From positions 1 to 64,000 of the forward strand of contig NZ_QHLQ01000022.1 of NCBI RefSeq assembly GCF_011813015.1: a stretch of 64,000 nt of DNA, written 5' to 3'. Every line of letters begins with the position of its first letter. Position 1 is the first letter of the stretch. A program made the position numbers and the translations under genes. Positions 7,534 through 15,886 of this stretch are shown here, one piece after another. Origin of the DNA: Parasedimentitalea denitrificans (GTDB lineage Bacteria; Pseudomonadota; Alphaproteobacteria; Rhodobacterales; Rhodobacteraceae). The notes below the pieces were generated by a model that saw nothing but the letters and a program-made list of their open reading frames with translations, was not told the DNA's origin and did not search any database.

Positions 7534-8240
7534 TGGGTAACAAAGTCAATCCAATTGGCATGCGCCTTCAGGTCAACCGTACCTGGGACAGCCGCTGGTA
7601 CGCTGACACCAAAGATTTCGGTGATCTTCTTCTGGAAGACATCAAAATCCGCGAATTCGTCAACACTGAGTGCAAGCAAGCTGGCATCTCGCGTATCATC
7701 ATCGAGCGTCCGCACAAGAAGTGCCGCGTTACGATCCACACCGCACGTCCTGGTGTGATCATTGGTAAAAAAGGTGCAGACATCGAAACTCTGCGCAAGA
7801 AAATTGCCACGATGACCGATAGCGAACTGCACCTGAACATCGTTGAGGTTCGCAAGCCGGAGCTGGATGCTGCTCTGGTTGGTGAGTCCATCGCGCAGCA
7901 GCTGGAGCGCCGGGTTTCTTTCCGTCGCGCCATGAAGCGCTCGGTTCAGAACGCGATGCGCATGGGCGCCCTGGGTATCCGGGTCAACCTAGCGGGTCGT
8001 TTGGGTGGTGCTGAAATCGCGCGTACCGAATGGTACCGTGAGGGCCGCGTGCCTCTGCACACTCTGCGTGCCGACATCGATTACGCACACGTCGAAGCTA
8101 AGACTGCTTATGGTATCATCGGGATCAAGACTTGGATCTTCAAAGGTGAGATCATGGAGCACGATCCGCAGGCACGTGACCGTAAAGCACAGGAACTCCA
8201 GGACGGCCCAGCACCTCGCGGTGCAGGCGGTCGTCGCTAA
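7533..8240 (+). CDS. rpsC: 30S ribosomal protein S3
   Basis: A 235-residue S3 at the mRNA entry channel. It begins MGNKVNPIGMRLQVNRTWDSRW, has the KH domain with VIIGKKGADIETLRKK, and the C-terminal S3 domain IARTEWYREGRVPLHTLRADIDY. A basic tail ends in GGRR. Its start overlaps the rplV stop, and rplP follows after 13 bases. Confidence 0.97.
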   Translation: MGNKVNPIGMRLQVNRTWDSRWYADTKDFGDLLLEDIKIREFVNTECKQAGISRIIIERPHKKCRVTIHTARPGVIIGKKGADIETLRKKIATMTDSELHLNIVEVRKPELDAALVGESIAQQLERRVSFRRAMKRSVQNAMRMGALGIRVNLAGRLGGAEIARTEWYREGRVPLHTLRADIDYAHVEAKTAYGIIGIKTWIFKGEIMEHDPQARDRKAQELQDGPAPRGAGGRR

Positions 8241-8253
8241 GGGGGAATGACAA

Positions 8254-8667
8254 ATGCTTCAACCAAAGCGTACTAAATTCCGCAAGATGCACAAAGGCCG
8301 GATCAAGGGAGAAGCCAAAGGCGGCTCCGATCTGAACTTTGGCACTTTCGGTCTGAAAGCACTGCAGCCTGAGCGTGTGACTGCTCGTCAAATCGAAGCG
8401 GCTCGCCGCGCGATGACACGTCACATGAAGCGTCAAGGCCGTGTTTGGATCCGGATCTTCCCGGACACTCCAGTAACTTCCAAGCCTACCGAAGTCCGTA
8501 TGGGTAAAGGTAAAGGTTCGGTGGATTTCTGGGCTGCCAAGGTCAAGCCTGGCCGCGTATTGTTTGAGATTGATGGCGTCGATGACGACATCGCCCGCGA
8601 GGCCCTGCGCCTGGCTGCGATGAAGCTGCCAATCAAGACACGTGTCGTGGTTCGCGAAGACTGGTAA
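8254..8667 (+). CDS. rplP: 50S ribosomal protein L16
   Basis: A 137-residue L16, which contacts A-site tRNA. The signatures KFRKMHKGRIKGEAKGG, RRAMTRHMKRQGRVWIRIFPD and MGKGKGSVDFWAAKV are intact. GGGGGA upstream serves as ribosome site. Normally rpmC and rpsQ follow immediately. Here a strong terminator follows and rpmC is 5.1 kb away, so L16 ends its transcript. Confidence 0.97.
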   Translation: MLQPKRTKFRKMHKGRIKGEAKGGSDLNFGTFGLKALQPERVTARQIEAARRAMTRHMKRQGRVWIRIFPDTPVTSKPTEVRMGKGKGSVDFWAAKVKPGRVLFEIDGVDDDIAREALRLAAMKLPIKTRVVVREDW

Positions 8668-8691
8668 GATCTAGCTGATCTACACAGATTG

Positions 8692-8726
8692 AAGCCCCCG
8701 CTGAGAGATCAGCGGGGGCTTTTTTA
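8692..8726 (+). terminator. Terminator closing rplB-rplP
   Basis: A perfect 13-bp stem, AAGCCCCCGCTGA / TCAGCGGGGGCTT, with loop GAGA and six T in total at the end. One of the strongest terminators in the window. Confidence 0.95.
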
Positions 8727-8905
8727 CATCGATTCTCCAGACGCCTGGTGGGTAGAGCAAGTTTCCTTGGAAGGGAGCGCCGTAGACGCATCATAATCGT
8801 CTTGGGCTTAAAGGTGATTTTGCAATGCAACTTATGGAGTGGAACCAGATGTTAATTTTGATGTGATCTACGTCGCTCGAGGAATTTACGAAGAGGATTC
8901 GTGAC

Positions 8906-11314
8906 GTGACGACTAACAGCAAGTTGCCGAGTAAACGGTTTGCAGTTTCTAGCCTTAAAATGAAATCCAAGATTATATCTGTAGCTTTGATGCCATTGGC
9001 ACTCATCGTTGGTGTGGGGGTCATAACGATGATCAACCTCAGCCGGATGGAAGACTCTTCTCGCTGGGTGACACACACACAGAATGTACTGGGCGAGTCG
9101 CGTTCAATTATTGCGTCTGCTGTTGATATGGAAACGGGTCTGCGCGGGTATCTGCTGGCAGGCAAAGAAGAATTCCTCGACCCTTACAATAGTGGTCAGG
9201 CCGCTGCCTACCAAACGCTCGCGGACCTGCGTGAAACAGTCAGCGATAATCCGGTGCAGGTTGCACGCTTGCAAGAAGCAGAGCAGGCTCTGCGTGGCTG
9301 GCAAACTGATGTTGCCGAGCAGGCGATTGCGTTGCGCCGAGATATTGGTGACGCCCTAACCATGAATGACATGGCGGCCGAAGTGAGGCAGGCCAAGGGT
9401 AAGGTATTCTTTGACAAGTTTAGAGCAGAGATCGCCAGCTTCATTGAAGTCGAGCAGGCGAATTTGGTGACCAGACAAGAGAAAATCGCTACTATTATGA
9501 ACAGCCCATTCCTAAATGCGGTCGCAGTTACTGAGGGGATGGAACGTATTGAACACACATATAATGTTATCAATACAGCCAAAGATGTTCTGGCTGCGGC
9601 GGTGGACATGGAGACCGGTATGCGGGGGTTTCTGCTGTCCGGTGATATAGTGTTTTTGAAGCCATACCACGACGGCATAACCATGATGCAACTCCTCATG
9701 GCCGAGCTTTCTGGTGCTGTCAGTGATAATCCGGAGCAGCTAGAGCGCCTGACAAATGCTGGTTCCATCATTGCAGAATGGCGCGAAAAAGTCGTGGAAC
9801 CAATTCTTGACATGAGACGCGCAATTGGCACAGCCGAAACCATGGATGACATGGCAGATCTGGTAGCCGAAGGCCGTGGCAAGACATATTTTGACGGTTT
9901 TCGCGGCATTATGGCTGACTTCCAGGCAGAAGAGCAGGGCTTGATGGAAGCCCGTCGAACTGCGAGTGAGCAGATCTCTTCTGAGACAAAAATCATGATC
10001 CCAAGTGCAATTGCCGTTTCCATCGTGATTGGTGCTGTGCTGGCGTGGCTCATGGGCTCTAGTATTGCCAAGGCCGTTGGGATGATCACTGGAGCCATGG
10101 GTAGCTTGGCAAAGGGTGACAATACCGTTGTTATCCGGGGGCAACGCCGCGGTGACGAGGTCGGCGAAATGGCCCGTGCACTTGAGATTTTCCGCGATGA
10201 ACTTTCCAAAATGCAAGAGCAGGAAAAGCAAAAGGCCGAAGGTCGCGATGCTGCACTTGCTGAAATGGTCAACGAACTGAGCAAACGTCTGGCGCGGTTG
10301 TCACAGGGCGACCTAGCGGTTCAGATCCACGAGGACTTCCCCGAGGGGTATGAGCAGCTACGGCAGGACTTTAACGGCACAGTCTCTACGCTGAGCGGAA
10401 TTGTTGAGCAGGTTGTCCAAACCTCGAGCAGCATCCGCAGCGGCGCGGATGAAATCAGCCAAGCCTCAGAGGATCTGTCACATCGAACAGAGAGCCAGGC
10501 CGCTACGCTGGAGCAGACAGCGGCAGCATTGGATGAGCTTACGGCTTCGGTTAAGTCCGCCGCCGAAGGGGCCCGTAGTGTCGAAGCCACCGTAGGTGAG
10601 GCCGGCGAAGAAGCAAAACGCAGTGGCCACGTTGTGCAGAGTGCTGTTGCAGCCATGAGCGAGATTGAAGAATCCTCTCGCCTGATTTCGCAGATCATTT
10701 CGGTGATTGATGACATCTCGTTCCAGACCAACCTTCTGGCGCTGAACGCGGGGGTCGAGGCTGCCCGTGCAGGCGATGCGGGACGTGGTTTTGCCGTTGT
10801 GGCAAGCGAAGTGCGGGCGCTGGCGCAACGCTCTTCTGATGCGGCGATGGAAATCAAAACCTTGATCAGCGACAGCTCAAAGCAGGTTGATGGTGGTGTC
10901 GAATTGGTTGGTGAAGCAGGCGTTGCCTTGGAAAGCATCGTTGGTCAGGTCGGCCATATCACCACGCTGGTATCGGACATCGCCGAGGGGGCTGCCGAGC
11001 AGTCAACCGGTCTGCACGAGATCAACACCGGCATGACCCAGTTGGATCAGGTGACACAGCAGAACGCAGCCATGGTTGAAGAGGCCACAGCGGCCGGCCA
11101 TCTGCTAAAGTCTGACGCTGCTAAACTGTCCGAGCTGATGTCGCATTTCAAAGTGGGGCAGGGTGGCAACGCCACGCCTAGCCTTGCTGCGCCGACGACA
11201 CCGACGGCGCATGGCATGGATAACATGATCGACGACTGGTCGCTTGATGACGAACCAGCCGCGCCAGTGGCCGCAACGGGCACAGACGGCGACGCTCACT
11301 GGGAGGACTTCTAG
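8906..11314 (+). CDS. Methyl-accepting chemotaxis protein with duplicated CHASE3-type sensor
   Basis: An 802-residue transmembrane chemoreceptor from GTG 8906 (AGAGG upstream). TM1 is at about 22-44 and TM2 at about 363-385. The periplasmic part is an internal tandem duplication with a 160-residue period: AAVDMETGLRGYLLAG (71-86) recurs as AAVDMETGMRGFLLSG (231-246), and SDNP and TM-DDMA/NDMA motifs repeat at the same offset, fitting two CHASE3 domains. HAMP regions lie at about 383-435 and 455-505. The kinase-control tip (ISFQTNLLALNAGVEAARAG) is near 605-624. The last five residues, HWEDF, resemble the CheR/CheB-tethering pentapeptide NWETF of high-abundance receptors. No che genes are nearby. 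It is an insertion between rplP and rpmC. Confidence 0.93.
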   Translation: MTTNSKLPSKRFAVSSLKMKSKIISVALMPLALIVGVGVITMINLSRMEDSSRWVTHTQNVLGESRSIIASAVDMETGLRGYLLAGKEEFLDPYNSGQAAAYQTLADLRETVSDNPVQVARLQEAEQALRGWQTDVAEQAIALRRDIGDALTMNDMAAEVRQAKGKVFFDKFRAEIASFIEVEQANLVTRQEKIATIMNSPFLNAVAVTEGMERIEHTYNVINTAKDVLAAAVDMETGMRGFLLSGDIVFLKPYHDGITMMQLLMAELSGAVSDNPEQLERLTNAGSIIAEWREKVVEPILDMRRAIGTAETMDDMADLVAEGRGKTYFDGFRGIMADFQAEEQGLMEARRTASEQISSETKIMIPSAIAVSIVIGAVLAWLMGSSIAKAVGMITGAMGSLAKGDNTVVIRGQRRGDEVGEMARALEIFRDELSKMQEQEKQKAEGRDAALAEMVNELSKRLARLSQGDLAVQIHEDFPEGYEQLRQDFNGTVSTLSGIVEQVVQTSSSIRSGADEISQASEDLSHRTESQAATLEQTAAALDELTASVKSAAEGARSVEATVGEAGEEAKRSGHVVQSAVAAMSEIEESSRLISQIISVIDDISFQTNLLALNAGVEAARAGDAGRGFAVVASEVRALAQRSSDAAMEIKTLISDSSKQVDGGVELVGEAGVALESIVGQVGHITTLVSDIAEGAAEQSTGLHEINTGMTQLDQVTQQNAAMVEEATAAGHLLKSDAAKLSELMSHFKVGQGGNATPSLAAPTTPTAHGMDNMIDDWSLDDEPAAPVAATGTDGDAHWEDF

Positions 11315-11361
11315 TCCTTTCCATACCGTGACCCTCTTGGGTGAGGGTGAGGGCAATCTGG

Positions 11362-11387
11362 GAGGCCACGTCAGATGACGTGGCCTC
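11362..11387 (+). terminator. Perfect inverted repeat after the chemoreceptor gene
   Basis: GAGGCCACGTCA, two bases, TGACGTGGCCTC: a perfect 12-bp palindrome 48 bases after the receptor stop, followed by TCTCGCG rather than a T-run. It may be a weak or Rho-assisted terminator; the next gene begins 36 bases later. Confidence 0.5.
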
Positions 11388-11422
11388 TCGCGCTGTGCCG
11401 CAGGTTGCGCTATGACGGGCCC

Positions 11423-12043
11423 ATGTCACAGATTGAATCGCTTTTTGCCACCCGCCTGTACCGCGCTGCCCTGTCTGAACATGGGACCAAGATTGACGCG
11501 GATGAATTGGAAAACTCCTGCCTTGTCATCGCCGAAGATGACGAGGCCGGTCAGGACTGGTGCGAGGAAAATGCCTATCCCGGCTATACCTCCTATGCCT
11601 CGCTGACTGATTTGCCTTGGCGGTTCCCGATCTTTGCCGATCTGGTCAAAGTGCTGGATCAGCATGTTGCTGAATTCGCCAAGGACCTGCAGTTTGATCT
11701 GGATGGCCGCGCACTGGTGCTTGAGGATCTGTGGATCAACATCCTGCCCGAAGGCGGCATGCACGCCAGCCACATCCACCCACATTCCGTAATTAGCGGC
11801 ACCACTTATGTGGCGATGCCTGAAGATACCAGTGTGCTGAAACTGGAAGATCCACGGTCGGCGATGATGATGGCCTCGCCCATCCGCACCAAGGACGCCC
11901 GCCGTGAGCTGCAGCCGTTTATCTACATGAAGCCGGACGTCGGGGATGTGCTGCTATGGGAAAGCTGGCTACGTCACGAGGTGCCGATGAATATGTCCGA
12001 AGATGATCGAATCTCGGTCAGTTTTAATTACCGCTGGGAGTGA
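11423..12043 (+). CDS. Putative 2-oxoglutarate/Fe(II) oxygenase-like protein (TIGR02466-type)
   Basis: 206 residues from ATG 11423 (MSQIESLFATRLYRA). The C-terminal half has the order of a double-stranded beta-helix oxygenase: a His-rich strand HASHIHPHSVISGTTYV (about 114-130), LKLEDPR, then GDVLLWESWLRHEVPMN with the second His and finally RISVSFNYRW, where the Arg would bind 2-oxoglutarate. I recall this as the uncharacterised TIGR02466 family, whose phage relatives are also known. No clear ribosome site precedes the ATG. The substrate is unknown. Confidence 0.7.
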   Translation: MSQIESLFATRLYRAALSEHGTKIDADELENSCLVIAEDDEAGQDWCEENAYPGYTSYASLTDLPWRFPIFADLVKVLDQHVAEFAKDLQFDLDGRALVLEDLWINILPEGGMHASHIHPHSVISGTTYVAMPEDTSVLKLEDPRSAMMMASPIRTKDARRELQPFIYMKPDVGDVLLWESWLRHEVPMNMSEDDRISVSFNYRWE

Positions 12044-12062
12044 GCCCCGGTCCGCGAAGTGG

Positions 12063-12161
12063 CAATCGTTCCGGGGGAACGATTGAGGGGCGAACGGTCG
12101 GAGACCAAGCCTGAATTGGAAATGATCCGGGGGATCATTTCAGGCGCGAACGGTCCGAGAT
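12063..12161 (+). repeat. Two tandem hairpin units with covarying stems
   Basis: Unit 1 is CAATCGTTCC-GGG-GGAACGATTG (12063-12085). Unit 2 is GAAATGATCC-GGG-GGATCATTTC (12119-12141). Both are perfect 10-bp palindromes with the same GGG loop, and each is followed by AGGnGCGAACGGTCnGAGA. The unit period is 56 bases. Stem sequences differ yet stay paired, so the fold rather than the sequence is conserved. They lie just after the oxygenase stop codon. Confidence 0.75.
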
Positions 12162-12295
12162 CAAAGTCATACGCTCGGTGGTGTTAACCTTTGTTAATGT
12201 TTTGATTGCCTGAACCTCAAATTGGCCTTAGGCGCACTTTTATTCAAATTCTAAGGGGTTTGAATTGGGGGTAACGACAAGTGTACTGAGGCCAA

Positions 12296-13210
12296 ATGAC
12301 TTACAAAACAGCGTTGACGACCGTGTTTCTCGTGTTGGGAGGCGCTACCGCTGCTGCATCCGATCCTTCCATTTTTGGTGAGCTGGGAGTGAATTACGAG
12401 ACATACGACCATAGCGGCAACGGCGTGAATTCAGGTGGGTTCCCGTTTTTCGAACCGTCAGAATGGCAGGCCGGTCGGCTGCATGGTGAAATCGGGGCCG
12501 AGTTCGACAATGGGGTGGTTCTTTCTTTTGCGGCGCATCAGATAGAAACAAATGTCAGTGAGACCAATGACATTGGGGCCCCGACCAATGAAGGTATCGA
12601 AAGTGCAGGCCAGCAAGTGGTTTCGCTTGGCCATTTGGGTAATGATTTCTACTGGGGCGGGTTTGCAGGCTTGGGTCAGGTCCGGTTTGTGGGGGATGAC
12701 GATGTTCAAAATTCGCAGTACAGAATTCTGGGCTTTGGTGTCGGCGCCGAGCGCAATCGGTGGGCCTATGGTGCGTCTGTGTCATTGATGGATATCATTA
12801 AGTCAGAAGACATTGAGGTGCTGGATCAAGCCGCAATCATTAGAGTGCACGGCGAGTATGCGTTTTCAGGCAAGAATTCCTTGGTCGGCTTGCATGCTTT
12901 CTACGCAGAAGGTGACATGGACACCGAGGGTGGGCGAACAGGGGATCCCGTGCGTGGCTCGGGCGTCGGGCTGTATTTGAAGCATGAAATAGGTCAGCTC
13001 GCAAACCAGAGCTCTGTCATGCTCAACGCTGGTGTTGACTATGTGGCGATGAAAGAGGCGCCGCCATCTGCGGATCACAATGTCTACTCAGCAAAGGCAT
13101 ACGTGGGTGTGAGTGTGCTGTTTGGCGCCGCACGCGCTCCTAGATCCATGCGAGTCGCCTCTGCGCCTGACATGACCTATGTCCAGATGGTAAACGCTCT
13201 ACTGGATTGA
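12296..13210 (+). CDS. Outer-membrane beta-barrel protein (porin-like), uncharacterised
   Basis: 304 residues with an N-terminal signal peptide (MTYKTALTTVFLVLGGATAAA/SDPS). The remainder alternates short amphipathic strands and glycine-aspartate turns (VVLSFAAHQIETNV, FYWGGFAGLGQVRFVGD, GLYLKHEIGQL), the pattern of an outer-membrane barrel. ATG 12296 has GAGG at about 7 bases. It is monocistronic between the tandem hairpin repeat and a palindromic repeat. No specific porin family is recognised and the substrate cannot be inferred. The C-terminus does not end in the classical aromatic residue (…VNALLD), which is unusual for a barrel. Confidence 0.65.
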   Translation: MTYKTALTTVFLVLGGATAAASDPSIFGELGVNYETYDHSGNGVNSGGFPFFEPSEWQAGRLHGEIGAEFDNGVVLSFAAHQIETNVSETNDIGAPTNEGIESAGQQVVSLGHLGNDFYWGGFAGLGQVRFVGDDDVQNSQYRILGFGVGAERNRWAYGASVSLMDIIKSEDIEVLDQAAIIRVHGEYAFSGKNSLVGLHAFYAEGDMDTEGGRTGDPVRGSGVGLYLKHEIGQLANQSSVMLNAGVDYVAMKEAPPSADHNVYSAKAYVGVSVLFGAARAPRSMRVASAPDMTYVQMVNALLD

Positions 13211-13270
13211 TGGTGGTTCGCCTGCAAGCAGGCTGTGTCTAAGGCCAAGCCGTGAAGCATTAGGGCAGTG

Positions 13271-13324
13271 CCAGACCTTGGGGAGGTGCAAAAGCGCCTT
13301 CCCGGGGGGAAGGTCAGGCGCGGC
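13271..13324 (+). repeat. Dispersed palindromic repeat, copy 1
   Basis: A roughly 54-base element with core GACCTTGGGGAGGTGCAAAA, then GCGCCTTCCCGGGGGGAAGG and TCAGGCGCGG. It matches the reverse complement of 43810-43872 almost base for base and, more weakly, 52732-52766. It lies inside a larger inverted arrangement, ATGGTGGT (13209) facing ACCACCAT (about 13395), downstream of the outer-membrane gene. Confidence 0.8.
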
Positions 13325-13602
13325 CCGGGCCTTTAGCCCGTGCCATTGGAGGCGAATTAGGCCGGTTTTCTTTGTTTCCAATGGCGGATTCGCACCACCA
13401 TAGTGCTTTGCGTTTCACCTCGCCGTAGAGGTTGAACGTGAGCTGGGTGGTCAATTTCAAAATAATGCCTTTGGTGATTGTGCAAATAATTAAAAACGAA
13501 AGCGCGGCTTAGGCCATTGGCCGGTATCCAGATGGTATGTCATGATTTGCGGGCCGGTTTTACTAGTTCTCACGATGAGACCCGGACTCCCCAACCTTTC
13601 CC

Positions 13603-13631
13603 TTGCCCCCACCCCCACACTCCCCTATAGG
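13603..13631 (+). promoter_or_regulatory. Predicted promoter of the rpmC segment
   Basis: TTGCCC (13603-13608), a 17-base C-rich spacer, then TATAGG (13626-13631) and GACCC. The layout matches those before rpsJ and rplO. It implies a leader of about 130 nt before rpmC. The rest of the gap 13403-13602 shows no gene. Confidence 0.6.
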
Positions 13632-13768
13632 GACCCATCGCCAACCCCGATTTCGCAAGGAATCAGGGCGAGGTGATTCTTTTCTGCATTTCGATGCAGG
13701 TGACATAACCCACCAGGTGCGAGGTTACCCAACAGGGGCCTTCTGGTGCTTTGGAAAGGACTTAGGCT

Positions 13769-13969
13769 ATGAACGCCAAGGATCTTCGCGAAAAATCCGC
13801 GGATGAACTCCGCGATGAACTCGCAAACCTGAAGAAAGAGAGCTTTAACCTGCGCTTTCAACAGGCCACCGGTCAGCTGGAAAACACATCAGGCATCAAA
13901 GCGGCTCGCCGTAACGCTGCCCGTGTGAAGACCATTTTGAACCAAAAAGCTGCAGCAGCAGCTGAATAA
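13769..13969 (+). CDS. rpmC: 50S ribosomal protein L29
   Basis: A 66-residue, two-helix L29 at the exit-tunnel rim, next to L23. It has the expected KDLREKSADELRDELANLKKE and NLRFQQATGQLENT segments. The start is supported by GGAAAGGA about 9 bases upstream. It heads the long segment rpmC-rpsQ-rplN...rpmD, which joins the end of the S10 operon to the spc operon. Confidence 0.96.
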   Translation: MNAKDLREKSADELRDELANLKKESFNLRFQQATGQLENTSGIKAARRNAARVKTILNQKAAAAAE

Positions 13970-13980
13970 GGAGCGACACG

Positions 13981-14211
13981 ATGCCCAAACGTATTCTCAC
14001 TGGCACCGTGACCAGCGACGCCAACGCCCAGACCGTAACTGTCTCGGTTGAACGCCGCTTCACGCACCCTGTTCTGAAGAAAACCATCCGTAAGTCCAAA
14101 AAATATCGGGCCCACGATGAGAAGAACGTTTTCAAAGTAGGTGACTCTGTACGCATCATCGAATGCGCACCTAAGTCGAAAACGAAACGCTGGGAAGTTC
14201 TGGAAGCTTAA
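13981..14211 (+). CDS. rpsQ: 30S ribosomal protein S17
   Basis: A 76-residue OB-fold S17, a primary 16S-binding protein. MPKRILTGTVTSDANAQTVTV and VERRFTHPVLKKTIRKSKKY are characteristic, as is the C-terminal VRIIECAPKSKTKRW. GGAG precedes the ATG by 5 bases. The 99-base gap to rplN contains a possible leader peptide. Confidence 0.96.
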   Translation: MPKRILTGTVTSDANAQTVTVSVERRFTHPVLKKTIRKSKKYRAHDEKNVFKVGDSVRIIECAPKSKTKRWEVLEA

Positions 14212-14269
14212 GAGCCTTTAGAACCCTTAACCGACAGACATCCCAGTTTGTCGAAACCCTGGAGACATC

Positions 14270-14314
14270 ATGGCACGCATCGCCAGTTTCCATAGGTCGG
14301 GAGAAACCAAATGA
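14270..14314 (+). CDS. Possible 14-residue leader peptide upstream of rplN
   Basis: A short frame encodes MARIASFHRSGETK. GGAG at 14261-14264 sits 5 bases before its ATG, and its TGA stop overlaps the rplN start as ATGA (14311-14314). This is the arrangement expected for translational coupling. There is no homology evidence; the frame is short enough to occur by chance, so this is a hypothesis. Confidence 0.3.
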   Translation: MARIASFHRSGETK

Positions 14315-14679
14315 TCCAGATGCAAACTAACCTGGATGTTGCTGATAACTCAGGCGCTCGCCGAGTCCAGTGCATCAAGGTTCTGGGTGGCTCTAAGCGT
14401 AGATACGCATCCGTAGGCGACATCATTGTCGTCTCGGTTAAAGAAGCCATTCCACGTGGTCGTGTTAAGAAGGGTGACGTCCGCAAGGCCGTTGTCGTTC
14501 GCACAGCCAAAGAAGTTCGCCGCGCAGACGGTACTGCTATCCGCTTTGATAGCAACGCTGCTGTAATCCTGAACAACACCAACGAGCCTGTAGGTACACG
14601 TATCTTTGGCCCAGTTGTTCGTGAGCTGCGTGCCAAGAACTTCATGAAAATCATCTCGCTTGCTCCGGAGGTGCTGTAA
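14311..14679 (+). CDS. rplN: 50S ribosomal protein L14
   Basis: A 122-residue L14 of exact family length, located at the subunit interface. MIQMQTNLDVADNSGARRVQCIKVLGG and the RRADGTAIRFDSNAAVILNN motif are diagnostic. It is the first gene of the classical spc operon but is continuous here with rpmC-rpsQ. rplX starts 2 bases after its stop. Confidence 0.97.
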   Translation: MIQMQTNLDVADNSGARRVQCIKVLGGSKRRYASVGDIIVVSVKEAIPRGRVKKGDVRKAVVVRTAKEVRRADGTAIRFDSNAAVILNNTNEPVGTRIFGPVVRELRAKNFMKIISLAPEVL

Positions 14680-14681
14680 CT

Positions 14682-14993
14682 ATGGCTGCTAAACTCCGCA
14701 AAGGTGACAAAGTCATCGTGCTTGCTGGCAAGGACAAGGGCAAAGAAGGCGTTATCTCGTCTGTTGACCCGTCTGCTGGCAAGGCTGTTGTTGAAGGCGT
14801 GAACATCGCCATCCGCGCAACACGTCAGACACAGACCGAGCAGGGCGGCCGTCTGCCCAAAGCTCTGCCAATCCAGCTGTCGAACCTGGCACTGCTGGAC
14901 GCAAACGGCAAAGCAACTCGCGTTGGCTTCCGCATGGAAGGCGACAAGAAAGTTCGCTTCGCTAAAACTACAGGGGACGTAATCGATGCTTGA
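14682..14993 (+). CDS. rplX: 50S ribosomal protein L24
   Basis: A 103-residue L24 with the KOW motif (KLRKGDKVIVLAGKDKGKEGVI) at its start. It is an assembly initiator that binds 23S domain I. It overlaps the next gene, rplE, by 8 bases in another frame, a tight coupling. Confidence 0.97.
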   Translation: MAAKLRKGDKVIVLAGKDKGKEGVISSVDPSAGKAVVEGVNIAIRATRQTQTEQGGRLPKALPIQLSNLALLDANGKATRVGFRMEGDKKVRFAKTTGDVIDA

Positions 14994-15549
14994 TACTGCT
15001 GCTTACACCCCGCGTCTGAAGACCTTTTACAAAGAGAGCGTTCGCGCCACTCTGAAAGAGGAATTCGGCTTTAAGAACGAAATGCAGATCCCTAAGCTGG
15101 ATAAGATCGTTCTGAACATTGGTTGTGGCCGTGCCGCAGTCCGTGACAGCAAGAAGGCAAAGTCGGCTCAGGCTGATCTGACCCTGATTTCTGGCCAGAA
15201 AGCTCTGACCACTGTCGCCAAGAACTCCATTGCTGGCTTCCGCGTTCGCGAAGGCATGCCAATGGGTGCCAAGGTGACACTGCGCGGCGACCGGATGTAT
15301 GACTTCCTGGATCGTCTGATCACCATCGCAATGCCTCGTATCCGCGACTTCCGCGGCATTTCGGGCAAATCTTTTGACGGTCGTGGCAACTACGCCATGG
15401 GCCTGAAAGAGCACCTCGTGTTCCCAGAAATCGATTTCGATAAAATCGACGAAAACTGGGGCATGGATATTGTGATCGCTACGACCGCGAAAACTGACGC
15501 GGAAGCCAAGGCGCTGTTGAAAGCTCTCAACATGCCCTTCAATTCGTAA
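14986..15549 (+). CDS. rplE: 50S ribosomal protein L5
   Basis: A 187-residue L5, the 5S rRNA-binding central-protuberance protein. YKESVRATLKEEFGFKNEMQIPKLDKIVLNIG (read in parts), KARKSIAGFRVREG-like KNSIAGFRVREGMPMG and the FPEIDFDKID segment are typical. The ATG lies inside the last codons of rplX. Confidence 0.97.
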   Translation: MLDTAAYTPRLKTFYKESVRATLKEEFGFKNEMQIPKLDKIVLNIGCGRAAVRDSKKAKSAQADLTLISGQKALTTVAKNSIAGFRVREGMPMGAKVTLRGDRMYDFLDRLITIAMPRIRDFRGISGKSFDGRGNYAMGLKEHLVFPEIDFDKIDENWGMDIVIATTAKTDAEAKALLKALNMPFNS

Positions 15550-15567
15550 GCGCGGGAAGGAATAGAC

Positions 15568-15873
15568 ATGGCTAAAAAAGCAATGATCGAACGCGAAAAG
15601 AAGCGGGAACGTTTGGTGGCAAAGTATGCTGCGAAACGCGCCGAGCTGAAAGAAATCGCGAATGACCAGTCCAAGCCTATGGAAGAGCGCTTTGCTGCGC
15701 GTCTGAAATTGGCAAAATTGCCGCGCAACAGCTCGGCTACACGTTTGCACAACCGTTGCCAGCTGACCGGCCGTCCTCACGCTTACTACCGTAAGCTGAA
15801 GGTAAGCCGGATCGCGCTGCGGGACCTTGGCTCTTCGGGCCAGATCCCCGGCATGGTGAAGTCGAGCTGGTAA
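15568..15873 (+). CDS. rpsN: 30S ribosomal protein S14 (zinc-free form)
   Basis: A 101-residue S14 of the long type that lacks the paired CxxC zinc ligands; only one Cys (in HNRCQLTGRPH) is present. The conserved GRPHAYYRKLKVSRIALRDL and the C-terminal IPGMVKSSW are intact. S14 assembles into the 30S head. GGAAGGAA precedes the ATG. Confidence 0.97.
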   Translation: MAKKAMIEREKKRERLVAKYAAKRAELKEIANDQSKPMEERFAARLKLAKLPRNSSATRLHNRCQLTGRPHAYYRKLKVSRIALRDLGSSGQIPGMVKSSW

Positions 15874-15886
15874 GGGAGAGACAGAT

